The translations under genes and the position numbers were made by a program. Under the pieces are notes generated by a model. The model was not told the origin of the DNA, made no database searches, and saw nothing but the letters and a program-made list of their open reading frames with translations. A DNA stretch of 64,000 nucleotides from contig NZ_JAHTMW010000012.1 of assembly GCF_026236535.1 (NCBI RefSeq), positions 62,001 through 126,000 of the forward strand. Reading direction: 5' to 3'. The DNA comes from Streptomyces sp. SKN60. Lineage in GTDB: Bacteria > Actinomycetota > Actinomycetes > Streptomycetales > Streptomycetaceae. Within the stretch, counting starts at the first letter, position 1; every line of letters begins with the position of its first letter. Of this stretch, positions 56,894 to 64,000 are shown in pieces.

Positions 56894-58981
56894 GTGAGCA
56901 CTAAGCCGACCACCACAGACCTCGAATGGACCGAACGGGACCAGCGGGCCGTGGACACCGCCCGCATCCTGGCCGCCGACGCCGTACAGAAGGTCGGCAA
57001 CGGCCATCCCGGCACGGCCATGAGCCTGGCGCCCGCCGCGTACACCCTCTTCCAGAAGGTGATGCGCCACGACCCCGCCGATCCGGAGTGGGTGGGCCGT
57101 GACCGCTTCGTCCTCTCCGCCGGGCACTCGTCCCTGACCCTGTACACGCAGCTGTACCTGGGCGGCTTCGGCCTCGAACTGGACGACCTGAAGTCGTTCC
57201 GCACCTGGGGCTCGAAGACCCCGGGCCACCCCGAGTACGGGCACACGGCCGGTGTCGAGACCACCACCGGTCCGCTCGGCCAGGGCGTCGCGAACGCGGT
57301 GGGCATGGCGATGGCCGCCCGCTACGAGCGCGGTCTGTTCGACCCGGAGGCCCCGCAGGGCACCTCCCCCTTCGACCACCGGGTGTACGTGATCGCCGGC
57401 GACGGCTGCCTGCAGGAGGGCATCTCCGCGGAGGCGTCCTCGCTCGCGGGTCACCAGAAGCTCGGCAACCTGATCCTGCTGTGGGACGACAACCACATCT
57501 CGATCGAGGGCGACACCGAGACCGCCGTGTCCGAGGACACGATGAAGCGGTACGAGGCGTACGGCTGGCACGTGCAGCGCGTCGAGCCCAAGGCCGACGG
57601 CGACCTGGACCCGGCCGCCCTCTACGCGGCGATCAAGGCCGCCGAGGCCGAGACCGAGCGTCCGTCGTTCATCGCGATGCGCTCGATCATCGCCTGGCCG
57701 GCCCCGTCGGCGCAGAACACCGAGGCCGCGCACGGCTCGGCGCTCGGCGACGAGGAGGTCGCGGCCACCAAGCGCGTCCTGGGCTTCGACCCGGAGCAGA
57801 CCTTCGAGGTCTCCGACGAGGTCATCGCGCACACCCGCGCGCTCGGCGACCGCGGCCGCGAGGCCCGCGCCGCGTGGGAGAAGCAGCTCTCCGAGTGGCG
57901 CACCGCCAACCCGGAGCGGGCGGCCGAGTTCGACCGCATCGAGGCCAACGAGCTGCCCGCCGGCTGGGAGAAGGCCATCCCGGTCTTCGAGCCCGGCAAG
58001 GGCGTCGCGACGCGTGCGGCGTCCGGCAAGGTGCTGCAGGCGCTCGGCGCGGTGATCCCGGAGCTGTGGGGCGGCTCGGCCGACCTGGCCGGCTCCAACA
58101 ACACCACGATCGACAAGTCGTCCTCCTTCCTCCCGGAGGGCAACCCGCTGCCCGAGGCGGACCCGTACGGCCGGACCATCCACTTCGGCATCCGCGAGCA
58201 CGCGATGGCCGCGGAGATGAACGGCATCGCGCTGCACGGCAACACCCGCATCTACGGCGGCACCTTCCTGGTGTTCTCCGACTACATGCGCAACGCGGTG
58301 CGCCTGTCCGCGCTGATGCACCTGCCGGTGACGTACGTGTGGACGCACGACTCGATCGGTCTCGGCGAGGACGGCCCGACCCACCAGCCGGTGGAGCACC
58401 TGGCCTCGCTGCGCGCCATCCCGGGCCTGAACCTGGTCCGCCCGGCCGACGCCAACGAGACCGCGATCGCCTGGCGCGAGATCATGCGCCGCCACACCAA
58501 GGTGTACGGCAAGGGTGCCCCGCACGGTCTGGCGCTGACCCGTCAGGGCGTGCCGACCTACGCGCCGAACGAGGACGCGGCCAAGGGCGGCTACGTGCTG
58601 TTCGAGGCCGAGGGCGGCGAGCCGCAGGTGCTGCTGATCGCGACCGGTTCCGAGGTGCACCTGGCCGTCGAGGCCCGGGAGCAGCTGCAGGCCGCGGGCG
58701 TCCCGACCCGGGTGGTCTCGATGCCGTCGGTCGAGTGGTTCGAGGAGCAGGACCAGGAGTACAAGGACGCCGTCCTGCCGCCGTCGGTGAAGGCGCGCGT
58801 CGCGGTCGAGGCCGGTATCGGTCTGACCTGGCACCGGTTCGTCGGTGACGCCGGCCGGATCGTCTCGCTGGAGCACTTCGGTGCCTCGGCGGACGCGAAG
58901 GTGCTGTTCCGCGAGTTCGGGTTCACGCCGGAGGCGGTCGTCGCCGCCGCGCGGGAATCTCTCGACGCCGCCGCGCGCTGA
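56894..58981 (+). CDS. tkt: Transketolase
   Basis: 695 aa from the GTG at 56894. Thiamine-diphosphate enzyme with VGNGHPGTAMSLAP, the GDGCLQEG motif and downstream Asn (NLILLWDDNHISIEGDTE) of the TPP/Mg site, then the pyrimidine domain (HFGIREHAMAAEMNGIALHG with the catalytic Glu) and the C-terminal domain. It interconverts xylulose-5-P, ribose-5-P, erythrose-4-P and fructose-6-P. It leads the tkt-tal-zwf-opcA-pgl operon, so the oxidative and non-oxidative pentose phosphate branches are expressed together for NADPH and pentose supply. Confidence 0.97.
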   Translation: MSTKPTTTDLEWTERDQRAVDTARILAADAVQKVGNGHPGTAMSLAPAAYTLFQKVMRHDPADPEWVGRDRFVLSAGHSSLTLYTQLYLGGFGLELDDLKSFRTWGSKTPGHPEYGHTAGVETTTGPLGQGVANAVGMAMAARYERGLFDPEAPQGTSPFDHRVYVIAGDGCLQEGISAEASSLAGHQKLGNLILLWDDNHISIEGDTETAVSEDTMKRYEAYGWHVQRVEPKADGDLDPAALYAAIKAAEAETERPSFIAMRSIIAWPAPSAQNTEAAHGSALGDEEVAATKRVLGFDPEQTFEVSDEVIAHTRALGDRGREARAAWEKQLSEWRTANPERAAEFDRIEANELPAGWEKAIPVFEPGKGVATRAASGKVLQALGAVIPELWGGSADLAGSNNTTIDKSSSFLPEGNPLPEADPYGRTIHFGIREHAMAAEMNGIALHGNTRIYGGTFLVFSDYMRNAVRLSALMHLPVTYVWTHDSIGLGEDGPTHQPVEHLASLRAIPGLNLVRPADANETAIAWREIMRRHTKVYGKGAPHGLALTRQGVPTYAPNEDAAKGGYVLFEAEGGEPQVLLIATGSEVHLAVEAREQLQAAGVPTRVVSMPSVEWFEEQDQEYKDAVLPPSVKARVAVEAGIGLTWHRFVGDAGRIVSLEHFGASADAKVLFREFGFTPEAVVAAARESLDAAAR

Positions 58982-59017
58982 CGCGCATACGTACGACTTA
59001 TTGGAGATGCAATTCTC

Positions 59018-60136
59018 ATGACAGACGCTCTCAAGCGCCTCTCCGACGAAGGCGTCGCGATCTGGCTCGACGACCTCTCGCGGAAGCGGATCACGTCCGG
59101 CAACCTCGCCGAGCTCATCGACCAGAGCCATGTGGTGGGTGTGACCACCAACCCGTCCATCTTCCAGAAGGCGATCTCCTCGGGTGACGGCTACGAGCAG
59201 CAGCTCGTGGACCTCGCCGCCCGCAAGGTGACGGTGGACGAGGCCATCCGCATGATCACGACGGCTGACGTGAGGGACGCCGCCGACATCCTGCGCCCGG
59301 TCTTCGACGCGACCCAGGGTCAGGACGGCCGGGTCTCGATCGAGGTCGACCCGCGCCTGGCCCACGAGACGGCGGCCACGATCGCCGAGGCCAAGCAGCT
59401 GGCCTGGCTGGTGGACCGGCCCAACACCCTCATCAAGATCCCGGCCACCAAGGCGGGTCTGCCGGCGATCACCGAGGTCATCGGCCTCGGCATCAGCGTG
59501 AACGTGACGCTGATCTTCTCGCTCGAGCGCTACCGCGCGGTCATGGACGCCTACCTGGCCGGTCTGGAGAAGGCCCGCGAGCGCGGCCTGGACCTGTCGA
59601 AGATCCACTCCGTGGCGTCCTTCTTCGTGTCCCGGGTGGACACCGAGATCGACAAGCGCCTGGACGTCCTCGGCACCGACGAGGCCAAGGGCCTCAAGGG
59701 CAAGGCGGCCGTCGCCAACGCGCGGCTGGCCTACGAGGCGTACGAGGAGGTCTTCGGCTCGGAGCGCTGGGCGGCCCTGGACAAGGCGCAGGCCAACAAG
59801 CAGCGTCCGCTGTGGGCCTCGACCGGTGTGAAGGACCCGGCGTACAAGGACACCCTGTACGTGGTGGACCTGGTCGCCCCGGGCACCGTCAACACCATGC
59901 CGGAGGCGACCCTGGAGGCCACCGCCGACCACGGCGAGGTCACCGGCGACACCATCCGCGGCACGTACGAGGAGTCCCGCAAGGTCCTCGACGCGGTGGC
60001 GGCGCTCGGCATCTCGTACGACGAGGTCGTCCAGCTCCTGGAGGACGAGGGCGTCGACAAGTTCGAGGCCTCGTGGAACGACCTGCTGAAGTCGACCGAG
60101 GCGGAGCTCTCCCGCCGTACTCCCTCGGAGGCGTAA
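59018..60136 (+). CDS. tal: Transaldolase
   Basis: 372 aa. Actinobacterial-type transaldolase: GVAIWLDDLSRKRITSGNL, VVGVTTNPSIFQKAISSG, VDRPNTLIKIPATKAGLPAI with the Schiff-base Lys in IKIPATKAG, ISVNVTLIFSLERYRAVMD, ASFFVSRVDTEIDKRLD and RPLWASTGVKDPAYKDTLYV. It transfers dihydroxyacetone units from sedoheptulose-7-P to glyceraldehyde-3-P. It begins 36 bases after tkt, and zwf follows within 5 bases. Confidence 0.97.
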   Translation: MTDALKRLSDEGVAIWLDDLSRKRITSGNLAELIDQSHVVGVTTNPSIFQKAISSGDGYEQQLVDLAARKVTVDEAIRMITTADVRDAADILRPVFDATQGQDGRVSIEVDPRLAHETAATIAEAKQLAWLVDRPNTLIKIPATKAGLPAITEVIGLGISVNVTLIFSLERYRAVMDAYLAGLEKARERGLDLSKIHSVASFFVSRVDTEIDKRLDVLGTDEAKGLKGKAAVANARLAYEAYEEVFGSERWAALDKAQANKQRPLWASTGVKDPAYKDTLYVVDLVAPGTVNTMPEATLEATADHGEVTGDTIRGTYEESRKVLDAVAALGISYDEVVQLLEDEGVDKFEASWNDLLKSTEAELSRRTPSEA

Positions 60137-60141
60137 GCACC

Positions 60142-61674
60142 TTGAGCGCAGTCACCGGAGCCAACCCGCTCCGTGACGCCGCAGACCGACGGCTCCCGCG
60201 CATCGCGGGGCCGTCGGGTCTGGTGATCTTCGGTGTCACGGGCGATTTGTCCCGTAAGAAGCTGATGCCTGCCGTCTACGACCTCGCGAACCGGGGTCTG
60301 CTGCCGCCGGGCTTCTCCCTCATCGGATTCGCCCGCCGCGAGTGGGAGGACGAGGACTTCGCACAGGAGGTCCACGAGGCGGTCAAGCAGCACGCCCGCA
60401 CCCCGTTCCGCGAGGAGGTGTGGCAGCAGCTGATCCAGGGGATGCGCTTCGTCCAGGGCGACTTCGACAGCGACGACGCCTTCGAGCAGCTGAAGTCCAC
60501 CATCGAGGAGCTGGACAAGGCGCAGGGCACGGGCGGCAACTTCGCCTTCTACCTCTCCGTGCCGCCGAAGTTCTTCCCGCTGGTCGTCCAGCAGCTCAAG
60601 AAGCACGGCCTGGCCGACCAGAAGAACGGCTCGTGGCGGCGCGCCGTCATCGAGAAGCCGTTCGGCCACGACCTGGAGTCCGCCAAGGAGCTCAACGAGG
60701 TCGTGCACGAGGTCTTCCCGCCCGAGGCGGTCTTCCGCATCGACCACTACCTCGGCAAGGAGACCGTCCAGAACATCCTGGCGCTCCGCTTCGCCAACAC
60801 CCTCTTCGAGCCGATCTGGAACCGGTCGTACGTCGACCACGTGCAGATCACCATGGCCGAGGACATCGGCATCGGCGGCCGGGCCGGCTACTACGACGGC
60901 ATCGGCGCGGCCCGTGACGTCATCCAGAACCACCTCCTGCAGCTGCTCGCGCTGACCGCGATGGAGGAGCCCGCCTCCTTCGACGCCGACGCGCTCGCGG
61001 CGGAGAAGACCAAGGTGCTCGGCGCGGTGAAGCTGCCCAAGGACCTGGCGAAGTCCACGGTCCGCGGCCAGTACGCGGCCGGGTGGCAGGGCGGCGAGAA
61101 GGCCGTCGGCTACCTGGAGGAGGACGGGATCGACCCGCAGTCGAAGACCGACACCTACGCGGCGATCAAGCTGGAGATCGACAACCGCCGCTGGGCGGGC
61201 GTCCCCTTCTATCTGCGCACCGGCAAGCGGCTCGGCCGCCGGGTCACCGAGATCGCGGTGGTCTTCCAGCGCGCCCCGCACTCCCCCTTCGACCAGACGG
61301 CCACGGAGGAGCTCGGGCAGAACGCCCTGGTCATCCGGGTCCAGCCGGACGAGGGCGTGACGATGCGCTTCGGCTCCAAGGTGCCGGGCACCCAGATGGA
61401 GGTCCGGGACGTGTCGATGGACTTCGCCTACGGCGAGTCCTTCACCGAGTCCAGCCCCGAGGCCTACGAGCGGCTCATCCTCGACGTCCTGCTCGGCGAC
61501 TCCAACCTCTTCCCGCGGGTCGAGGAGGTCGAGCTGTCCTGGAAGATCCTCGACCCGATCGAGCGGTTCTGGGACGGGCACGGCAAGCCCGCGCAGTACC
61601 AGTCCGGGACCTGGGGTCCGGTCGAGGCGGACGAGATGCTCGCACGAGACGGCAGGAGCTGGCGCCGGCCATGA
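60142..61674 (+). CDS. zwf: Glucose-6-phosphate 1-dehydrogenase
   Basis: 510 aa from the TTG at 60142, following GGAGG and the tal stop; homologues begin at the corresponding site with SxxNPLRDAADRRLPR. NADP-binding GVTGDLSRKKLMPAVYDLAN, the substrate motif RIDHYLGKETVQNILALRF, and the C-terminal beta-alpha domain (YLRTGKRLGRRVTEIAVVF). It makes 6-phosphogluconolactone and NADPH. Overlaps opcA by four bases. Confidence 0.97.
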   Translation: MSAVTGANPLRDAADRRLPRIAGPSGLVIFGVTGDLSRKKLMPAVYDLANRGLLPPGFSLIGFARREWEDEDFAQEVHEAVKQHARTPFREEVWQQLIQGMRFVQGDFDSDDAFEQLKSTIEELDKAQGTGGNFAFYLSVPPKFFPLVVQQLKKHGLADQKNGSWRRAVIEKPFGHDLESAKELNEVVHEVFPPEAVFRIDHYLGKETVQNILALRFANTLFEPIWNRSYVDHVQITMAEDIGIGGRAGYYDGIGAARDVIQNHLLQLLALTAMEEPASFDADALAAEKTKVLGAVKLPKDLAKSTVRGQYAAGWQGGEKAVGYLEEDGIDPQSKTDTYAAIKLEIDNRRWAGVPFYLRTGKRLGRRVTEIAVVFQRAPHSPFDQTATEELGQNALVIRVQPDEGVTMRFGSKVPGTQMEVRDVSMDFAYGESFTESSPEAYERLILDVLLGDSNLFPRVEEVELSWKILDPIERFWDGHGKPAQYQSGTWGPVEADEMLARDGRSWRRP

Positions 61675-62735
61675 AGACCGACCTGACGGACACCACGTCC
61701 TCCAAGATCAACAAGGCGCTGGTGCTCGGGCGGCGGGCCATCGGCACCCCGGCCGTCGGCATGGTGCTCACCCTCGTCATCGTCACCGACGAGGAGAACG
61801 CCTACGACGCGCTCAAGGCGGCCAACGAGGCGTCCCGCGAGCACCCCTCGCGGACCCTCGTCGTCATCAAGCGGGTCTCGCGGGGACCGCGGGACCGCAG
61901 CAAGGCGCGGCTCGACGCCGAGGTCCGCCTCGGCGCCGACGCCAGCACCGGCGAGACGGTGGTGCTCCGGCTGTACGGCGAGGTCGTCGACCACGCCCAG
62001 TCGGTGGTGCTGCCGCTGCTGCTGCCGGACGCGCCGGTCGTCGTCTGGTGGCCGGTGAACTCGCCGGCCGACCCGGCGAACGACCCGCTGGGCGCCCTCG
62101 CCCAGCGCCGGGTCACCGACACGTACGCCGCCGAGCAGCCCATCCAGGAGCTGACCGCGCGGGCGGACGCGTACACCCCCGGCGACACCGATCTGTCGTG
62201 GACCCGGATCACCCCGTGGCGCTCGATGCTGGCCGCCGCGCTCGACCAGGTCGCCTGCCAGGTGACCTCGGCCGAGGTCGAGGGCGAGGAGTTCAACCCG
62301 AGCGTCGAACTGCTCGCCATGTGGCTGGCGGACCGGCTGCAGATCCCGGTGCGGCGCGCCAAGTCGGGCGGCCCGGGCCTCACTTCGGTGCGCCTGGAGA
62401 CCAACACCGGGCCGATCGTGCTCGACCGGCCGGACGGCTCGCTCGCGACGCTCTCCATCCAGGGCCAGCCCGACCGGGCCGTGGCGCTCAAGCGCCGCGA
62501 GACCGCCGAGCTGATCGCGGAGGAGCTGCGCCGGCTCGACCCGGACGACACCTATGCCTCGGCGCTGCGCTTCGGTCTGGAGCGGCTCGACGAGGAGGCG
62601 GCGACGACCGCGCCGCAGGTGGCCCAGGTGGAGGCCGAGGAAGTGGTCGTGGTGGAGGAGGTCGCGGAGGCTCCCAAGCCGGCCGCGAGGAAGTCCCCGG
62701 CGAAGGCCACGGCCAAGAAGGCGGCGGGCAAGTGA
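61671..62735 (+). CDS. opcA: OpcA, glucose-6-phosphate dehydrogenase assembly/allosteric factor
   Basis: 354 aa. OpcA blocks: MVLTLVIVTDEENAYDALKA, VSRGPRDRSKARLDAEVRL, LLPDAPVVVWWPVNSPAD, LAMWLADRLQIPVRRAKSGG. The last ~60 residues are an acidic then Lys/Ala-rich tail (PAARKSPAKATAKKAAGK), probably disordered. OpcA is needed for full G6PDH activity in cyanobacteria and actinobacteria. The ATG overlaps the zwf stop (ATGA), and its own stop overlaps the pgl GTG (GTGA). Confidence 0.95.
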   Translation: MKTDLTDTTSSKINKALVLGRRAIGTPAVGMVLTLVIVTDEENAYDALKAANEASREHPSRTLVVIKRVSRGPRDRSKARLDAEVRLGADASTGETVVLRLYGEVVDHAQSVVLPLLLPDAPVVVWWPVNSPADPANDPLGALAQRRVTDTYAAEQPIQELTARADAYTPGDTDLSWTRITPWRSMLAAALDQVACQVTSAEVEGEEFNPSVELLAMWLADRLQIPVRRAKSGGPGLTSVRLETNTGPIVLDRPDGSLATLSIQGQPDRAVALKRRETAELIAEELRRLDPDDTYASALRFGLERLDEEAATTAPQVAQVEAEEVVVVEEVAEAPKPAARKSPAKATAKKAAGK

Positions 62736-63514
62736 GCGCCCCTCAGCTGGTCGTGCACCGCGACAAGGAGCTGATGGCCGAGGCCGCCGCGGCCCGGCTG
62801 ATCACCAAGATCGTGGACGCCCAGGCCGCCCGCGGCTCCGCGTCGGTGGTGCTCACCGGCGGCCGCAACGGCAACGGGCTGCTGGCGGCGTTGCGTGCGG
62901 CGCCCGCCCGGGACGCGATCGACTGGTCGCGGCTCGACCTGTGGTGGGGCGACGAGCGCTACCTGCCCGAGGGCGACCCGGAGCGCAATGTCACCCAGGC
63001 CCGCGAGGCGCTGCTCGACAGCGTCCCGCTGGACCCGGCCCGGGTGCACGCGATGCCGGCCTCGGACGGTCCGTACGGCTCCGACGTGGAGGCGGCGGCC
63101 GAGGCGTACGCGGCGGAGCTCGCGGCGGCTGTCGCTCCCGGCGACCACGGCGGGGTGCCGACCTTCGACGTGCTGATGCTGGGCGTCGGCCCGGACACCC
63201 ATGTCGCCTCGCTGTTCCCGGAGCTGCCGGCGGTCCGCGAGACCGAGCGGACGGTGGTGGGCGTGCACGGCGCGCCGAAGCCGCCGCCGACCCGGATCTC
63301 GCTGACCCTTCCGGCGATCCGGGCCGCGAAGGAGGTCTGGCTGCTCGCGGCCGGCGCGGACAAGGCGAAGGCCGCGGCCATCGCGCTGTCCGGCGCGGGC
63401 GAGGTGCAGGCCCCGGCGGCCGGTGCCCGCGGCCGGACGCGCACGCTGTGGCTGCTCGACGCGGCCGCGGCGGCCGAGCTGCCGCGGAGCCTGTATCCGC
63501 CGGCCTCGGCCTGA
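62732..63514 (+). CDS. pgl: 6-Phosphogluconolactonase
   Basis: 260 aa from the GTG at 62732, coupled to opcA. NagB/Pgl fold: SVVLTGGRNGNGLLAALRA, WSRLDLWWGDERYLPEGDPERN, PTFDVLMLGVGPDTHVASLFP and PPTRISLTLPAIRAAKEVWLLAAG with the catalytic His in GPDTHVASLFP. It hydrolyses 6-phosphogluconolactone. It closes the operon; a hairpin follows at 63526-63561. Confidence 0.96.
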   Translation: MSAPQLVVHRDKELMAEAAAARLITKIVDAQAARGSASVVLTGGRNGNGLLAALRAAPARDAIDWSRLDLWWGDERYLPEGDPERNVTQAREALLDSVPLDPARVHAMPASDGPYGSDVEAAAEAYAAELAAAVAPGDHGGVPTFDVLMLGVGPDTHVASLFPELPAVRETERTVVGVHGAPKPPPTRISLTLPAIRAAKEVWLLAAGADKAKAAAIALSGAGEVQAPAAGARGRTRTLWLLDAAAAAELPRSLYPPASA

Positions 63515-63525
63515 TTCCCTTGCAG

Positions 63526-63561
63526 GGAGGCCCGGTTCACCTTTCGGTGCGCCGGGCCTCC
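63526..63561. terminator. Hairpin terminator after pgl
   Basis: GGAGGCCCGG (63526-63535) and CCGGGCCTCC (63552-63561) form a perfect 10-bp stem with an inner CAC/GTG pair. It lies just after the pgl stop (63514) and overlaps the 3' end of the convergent PH-domain gene (63537), so it can serve both. Confidence 0.82.
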
Positions 63562-64000
63562 GGCGTTTCCGGCCCGATGACGGGTTCCAGGAAGGGCGTC
63601 AGCAGGTCGGGTACGGCCTCGGCGGCGAAGGCCAGGCCCTGGCTCTCGCCCGCGTCGTACACGTCGTACGCACCCTCGCCGGCGGCCGTCGTGGCGCTCA
63701 GCGTGAGCACGCCCGCGCGGCGCTGGAACCAGGACTGCTTGACCGTCCAGCCGATCACCCCGGCGCGCTGGAGGGCGACGGTGGAGCGCCGTACGGTGCC
63801 GGAACGGGTCACCAGGAAGGCGCCGCTGACGCCGTGTCCGAGGTTGCGGTACGCGTCGAGGGCGAGCAGCACGGCGAGCGGGGTGAGGACGACGGCGACG
63901 CCGCCCGCGAGATAGAGCAGCACCGGGGTGAGCCGGGCGCCGAGGACGGCGAGGATCGCGGCCGGGCCGAGCGCGGCCCACAGCGCCCAGCGCAGCCGCC
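63537..64000 (-). CDS. PH-domain (DUF304-like) membrane protein, 5' end outside the window
   Basis: The frame is open to the right edge, so the N-terminus is missing. The visible part has a membrane segment of about 35 residues (LWAALGPAAILAVLGARLTP...LLYLAGGVAVVLTPLAVLLA) followed by a bacterial PH domain-type strand set: GHGVSGAFLVTRSGTVRRST, VALQRAGVIGWTVKQSWFQR and RAGVLTLSATTAAGEGAYDV. This matches the YdbS/YdbT (DUF304) family, usually present as neighbouring paralogues. Function unknown. Convergent with pgl. Confidence 0.82.
   Translation of the reverse strand, partial: RLRWALWAALGPAAILAVLGARLTPVLLYLAGGVAVVLTPLAVLLALDAYRNLGHGVSGAFLVTRSGTVRRSTVALQRAGVIGWTVKQSWFQRRAGVLTLSATTAAGEGAYDVYDAGESQGLAFAAEAVPDLLTPFLEPVIGPETPEARRTER

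Overview
The window is high-GC actinobacterial chromosome, almost certainly Streptomyces. Support comes from the strong G/C third-position codon bias, frequent GTG and TTG starts, an LAETG cell-wall-anchored surface protein, an actinobacterial suf operon led by sufR, the tkt-tal-zwf-opcA-pgl block, and DtxR/IdeR-type iron boxes. Gene order resembles the S. coelicolor SCO1850-SCO1940 core region (recalled, not searched). I see no phage, IS element, CRISPR array, rRNA or tRNA.

Layout. 1-5957: cobalamin genes (chelatase-like AAA/VWA protein cut by the window edge, cobO, cobB, a fused cobE-cobC) with a divergent ZIP metal transporter. 6027-7028: an LAETG sortase substrate. 7380-10319: an iron box followed by two overlapping genes, a penicillin-acylase-type Ntn hydrolase and a siderophore-type acyltransferase. 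10377-16421: amidohydrolase, two class V aminotransferases, an Old Yellow Enzyme with a divergent MarR and a four-site operator array, and an FrnE/DsbA thiol oxidoreductase. 16631-19071: alpha-ketoglutarate semialdehyde dehydrogenase with a divergent IclR. 19094-24804: a hypothetical protein, then a translationally coupled membrane protein/histidine kinase/response regulator, a penicillin-binding protein and a small membrane protein. 24794-26429: TetR and a divergent SRPBCC/DUF2867 protein.

26363-29469: a divergent locus for hexuronate oxidation (uronate dehydrogenase; 5-dehydro-4-deoxyglucarate dehydratase coupled to an unknown 382-aa protein). With the semialdehyde dehydrogenase 10 kb away these supply most of a uronate to 2-oxoglutarate route. 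29668-32154: AraC regulator, small conserved protein, double-TerD protein. 32184-39899: GntR plus ACC deaminase, PhoX phosphatase, an SDR, a large acidic hypothetical and a secreted nuclease; PhoX and the nuclease both have PHO-box-like repeats upstream. 39916-43558: GNAT, dapD, SMR efflux pump with TetR, a membrane protein.

43666-50248 is the complete suf Fe-S assembly operon read leftward (sufR-B-D-Rieske-C-S-U-T). Its promoter carries a CAAC-N6-GTTG SufR-type palindrome and, further upstream, an iron box. 50352-56543: DUF72 protein, an ABC-2 exporter pair, heme A synthase (ctaA), a degenerate amidohydrolase, a small hypothetical and heme O synthase (ctaB). 56894-63514: the pentose phosphate operon. 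The right edge cuts a PH-domain membrane protein.

No wholly new multi-gene system is evident. The best candidates for new biology are the iron-boxed acylase/acyltransferase pair, the unknown protein coupled to kdgD, the dual iron-box/SufR suf promoter, and several compact operator arrays.
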